Source: Clostridiales bacterium
GTDB taxonomy: Bacteria; Bacillota; Clostridia; Lachnospirales; Lachnospiraceae
DNA length: 5,244 nucleotides
Direction of reading: 5' to 3'
NCBI GenBank assembly: GCA_029267975.1
Contig: JAJUHH010000223.1
Coordinates: 1-5,244, forward strand
Part shown: positions 4,433 through 5,244 of the stretch, piece after piece
Layout: the number at the start of each line of letters is the position of its first letter
Numbering within the stretch: position 1 is the first letter of the stretch
Translations under genes and position numbers: made by a program
The notes under the pieces: generated by a model
Told to the model about the DNA's origin: nothing
What the model saw: only the letters and a program-made list of their open reading frames with translations
Database searches by the model: none

Positions 4433-5244
4433 CTAACCTTTGGCAATTTGAAAGCCAAGCGGCTGCATTGATGCAAAGTTCACATCATCAAACAATGATA
4501 GCTGTTTATAGGTAATATCCTTCTCAATACCCATAGGAAGCTGATCCTTTAAAGCAAGCAGCTGTCTGCTAATAAAATTCTCCTCAATATTGATCGGGTA
4601 CATCATTCTGCCCTTACAGGTAATAAAATACACTGCCCGCTTCAGAACAATTCCCAGACGTTTTAAATCATCAAAATCAAGTACAGAGGATTTTCTCGCC
4701 ATAATAATTCGCTGGGCCGAATTGGTACCAATGCCGGGAACCCGAAGCAAGGTATAATAATCGGCTTTATTTACTTCTACCGGGAAGAGCTCCAGATGTC
4801 TGAGCGCCCAATCGCATTTAGGATCCAGCAAAATATTAAAATTGGGCCGTTTTTCATCCAGCAGCTCCTTGGACTGGAAACCATAAAAACGAAGCAGAAA
4901 ATCTGCTTGGTATAAGCGGTGTTCCCGCAGAAGCGGCGGTCCCGACTCTGTGGAAGGCAGCCTGCTGTCCTGATTGACATTCATAAAGGCAGAGTAGAAT
5001 ACCCTCTTTAAATCAAAATTATCATATAAAGCCTCTGCAACAGACATGATCTGAAGATCCGTCTCCTGAGTAGCACCGATAATCATCTGAGTACTCTGTC
5101 CTGCCGGTACAAACTGTCTGTTTATCCTGGCAGGTCTATGAAATGTCTGCAGGCTGTTAGGGGTGCTTGTGATGATTTCCTTGATATCCTTATCCTGGGA
5201 TGACGCAGCGATCAGTTTTGGCGCTGTATCATGCTCCCTTAATC
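4433..5244 (-). CDS. radical-SAM DNA modification/repair protein (TIGR03916 type), C-terminal part
   Basis: Only the last 269 residues are visible; the frame is open from base 5242 to a TAG at 4433-4435, and the N-terminus, with the CxxxCxxC iron-sulfur motif, lies beyond the right edge. The match to the 'putative DNA modification/repair radical SAM' family rests on the FVPAGQSTQMIIGATQETD region at about 5059-5115, the end of a radical-SAM barrel, on VFYSAFMNVN, and on the DUF4130 neighbour. A helix-hairpin-helix (visible residues 158-195, hairpin VPGIG at 4727-4741) should bind DNA backbone. Near the C-terminus QLSLF (4490-4504) matches the sliding-clamp binding consensus. Reaction and substrate are unknown; a SAM-radical step on damaged or modified DNA is inferred. 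The internal ATG at 5084-5086 is not the start, because conserved sequence continues upstream of it. Confidence 0.87.
   Translation of the reverse strand, partial: LREHDTAPKLIAASSQDKDIKEIITSTPNSLQTFHRPARINRQFVPAGQSTQMIIGATQETDLQIMSVAEALYDNFDLKRVFYSAFMNVNQDSRLPSTESGPPLLREHRLYQADFLLRFYGFQSKELLDEKRPNFNILLDPKCDWALRHLELFPVEVNKADYYTLLRVPGIGTNSAQRIIMARKSSVLDFDDLKRLGIVLKRAVYFITCKGRMMYPINIEENFISRQLLALKDQLPMGIEKDITYKQLSLFDDVNFASMQPLGFQIAKG

Noticed and set aside
5084..5086. ATG as start of the radical-SAM gene.
   Set aside because: The same frame stays open to the right edge, and the codons upstream encode the family-typical VPAGQSTQ sequence, so the gene is only cut by the window.

Overview
The window looks like a chromosomal piece of a low-to-moderate-GC Bacillota, most probably a Clostridia/Lachnospiraceae-type anaerobe. 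The reasons are strong AGGAGG-type ribosome binding sites, AT-rich intergenic DNA, a sigma-A-like promoter (TTGAAA, 17 nt, TATACT), and a gene set typical of that group: a CmpB-type four-helix membrane protein, a CYTH protein, and the paired radical-SAM and DUF4130 'DNA modification/repair' genes. Species cannot be fixed from sequence alone.

Left part (1-1218): a 234-nt non-coding stretch holds a compound inverted repeat and a perfect 13-bp tandem repeat. It is followed by a divergent pair, a CYTH-domain (triphosphate tunnel) protein on the minus strand and a small PF06541/CmpB-like membrane protein on the plus strand. Their starts are 66 bp apart.

Middle part (1219-3045): a compact plus-strand transcription unit. 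A good sigma-A promoter overlaps a perfect 14-bp palindrome, and its leader can fold. It drives a 395-residue fusion of a HAD-family phosphatase/mutase domain to a RimJ/RimL-type GNAT acetyltransferase domain, with a TTG start. A Fur-family metalloregulator follows 15 bp later. A strong intrinsic hairpin ends the unit and can probably work in both directions.

Right part (3046-5244), all on the minus strand: a small lipoprotein whose mature chain is almost only Thr, Gly and Asn; then a DUF4130/TIGR03915-type protein directly downstream of a radical-SAM protein of the TIGR03916 type (rSAM linked to UDG), which runs off the right edge. This last pair is the most interesting part. It is a widely conserved but functionally uncharacterised presumed DNA repair/modification module. 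Here the radical-SAM protein carries a helix-hairpin-helix and a QLSLF sequence that exactly matches the sliding-clamp binding consensus.

No RNA genes, CRISPR arrays, insertion sequences or phage genes were seen.
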